Part shown: piece by piece, positions 56,155-56,527 of the stretch
Numbering within the stretch: position 1 is the stretch's first letter
Layout: each line of letters starts with the position of its first letter
Assembly: GCA_020436935.1 (NCBI GenBank)
Contig: JAGQWX010000032.1
Coordinates: forward strand, 1-56,527
Length of the DNA stretch: 56,527 bases
Direction of reading: 5' to 3'
Source of the DNA: Saprospiraceae bacterium
GTDB taxonomy: Bacteria; Bacteroidota; Bacteroidia; Chitinophagales; Saprospiraceae
Notes under the pieces: model-generated
What the model saw: only the letters and a program-made list of their open reading frames with translations
Told to the model about the DNA's origin: nothing
Database searches by the model: none
Made by a program: the position numbers and the translations under genes

Positions 56155-56234
56155 GGTTATTTGGTTATTCGGTTATTTGGTTATTTGGTTATTCGGTTAT
56201 TTGGTTATTTGGTTATTTGGTTATTTGGTTATTT
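56155..56234. repeat. Octamer array (GGTTATTY) x10
   Basis: Ten tandem copies of GGTTATT(T/C), preceded by AGGGTTTATTC as at 55247. The spread of T/C changes shows older and newer units. No gene in 56058-56434. Confidence 0.9.
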
Positions 56235-56299
56235 GATTATTTTATTTACACGAGATGCAGTAATGAAGGCAGAATATCTTACTAAAATTTCAAATTAAA

Positions 56300-56442
56300 A
56301 ATCACACTATAATGTGATTAAGGCAATTTACCAACATCTAAGGGAGATATTTATATTAAAAATCACACTATAATGTGATTTATATGGTAAATCACAATAA
56401 ATAAACATATCTTTAAGGCAAAAATCACATTATAATGTTAGT
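56300..56442 (+). promoter_or_regulatory. Three-site operator array of the last gene
   Basis: AATCACA-6 nt-TGTGATT at 56300-56319; the same with 8-bp arms at 56360-56381; a half-site AAATCACA at about 56388; and a third site at 56422-56442 whose right half is the start of the coding region (ATG TTA). Sites are 61-62 bp apart, close to six helix turns, so bound proteins would face the same side. Confidence 0.7.
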
Positions 56443-56527
56443 TGCCGAATTCGGAGAAACCATAAAAAACAGAAGAAAGGAGTTGAACATCACTCAACCC
56501 CATTTGGCTGAACTGGCAAAAGTGAGT
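56435..56527 (+). CDS. Y4mF/HipB-type regulator, cut by window end
   Basis: The first 31 codons of an Xre-family protein (FGETIKNRRKELNITQPHLAELAKVS). ITQPHLAELA is the typical start of the helix-turn-helix of Y4mF antitoxins. The ATG lies inside the third operator site, so the protein would repress itself. A HipA-like toxin gene can be expected to the right, outside the window. Confidence 0.85.
   Translation, partial: MLVAEFGETIKNRRKELNITQPHLAELAKVS

Noticed and set aside
1-56527. tRNA, rRNA, riboswitch or replication origin
   Set aside because: I saw no cloverleaf, rRNA core or known riboswitch pattern by eye; a covariance-model scan would be needed to exclude short RNAs.

Overview
The window looks like a chromosomal piece of a Bacteroidota bacterium, probably a Saprospiraceae/Chitinophagales-type lineage (inference, no database used). 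Pointers are a hybrid two-component regulator with a Y_Y_Y domain, secreted proteins with 'choice-of-anchor'-like modules, a stand-alone LytTR domain, TPR-CHAT proteins, Y4mF/HipB-like regulators and promoters of the type TTG-N19/20-TAnnTTTG. No rRNA, tRNA or CRISPR array was seen.

Region 1 (1-27.1 kb) is mainly surface, sensing and housekeeping. A repeat-rich leader (1-1400) precedes a large secreted protein (1531-3939). Reading leftward follow a LuxR-type response regulator with its HisKA_2 kinase (overlapping genes), a 1297-aa hybrid sensor (6234-10127), and a three-gene run: a 1106-aa beta-helix protein, a 92-aa LytTR protein and an 829-aa beta-helix paralogue (16529 to 10412). Then come two polytopic membrane proteins, a lipoprotein, a [2Fe-2S] ferredoxin, an NTF2-like lipoprotein divergent from an AraC regulator, and a 920-aa M16 peptidase. 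The gaps are filled with decayed short-word repeats.

Region 2 (27.5-35.6 kb) holds a periplasmic TPR-CHAT (caspase-like) protein, an ECF-type sigma factor and a membrane protein with an anti-sigma-like N-terminus plus TPR-like C-terminus. They look like one signalling module. A repeat-rich gap with heptamer arrays and 74-bp repeats leads to a UvrD/PcrA helicase.

Region 3 (35.6-56.5 kb) is a defence island beginning just behind uvrD. Its left edge carries a broken KilA-N fragment joined to a decayed second copy of the uvrD 3' end. A type I restriction-modification locus follows: half-size hsdS, Cys-rich ORF, hsdM, AlbA_2/Schlafen-like ATP-binding protein, full hsdS, HAD hydrolase, DUF1883-TIR, DUF2188, Fic, hsdR, DUF45 peptidase. 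Next are a RecB/Cas4-like nuclease-helicase, a BRO/DinD-like gene flanked by direct repeats that resemble IS21-type ends, a small ABC-type ATPase and two Y4mF/HipB-type regulators, the last cut by the window end.

The most unusual observation is that the two winged-helix genes inside the restriction locus (AlbA_2 protein and Fic) are each followed by a 204-205-nt spacer. Each spacer holds its own repeated box, starts with a box lying on the stop codon, has paired boxes near both ends, and leads directly into hsdS or hsdR. This may be a local control system for restriction-modification subunits.
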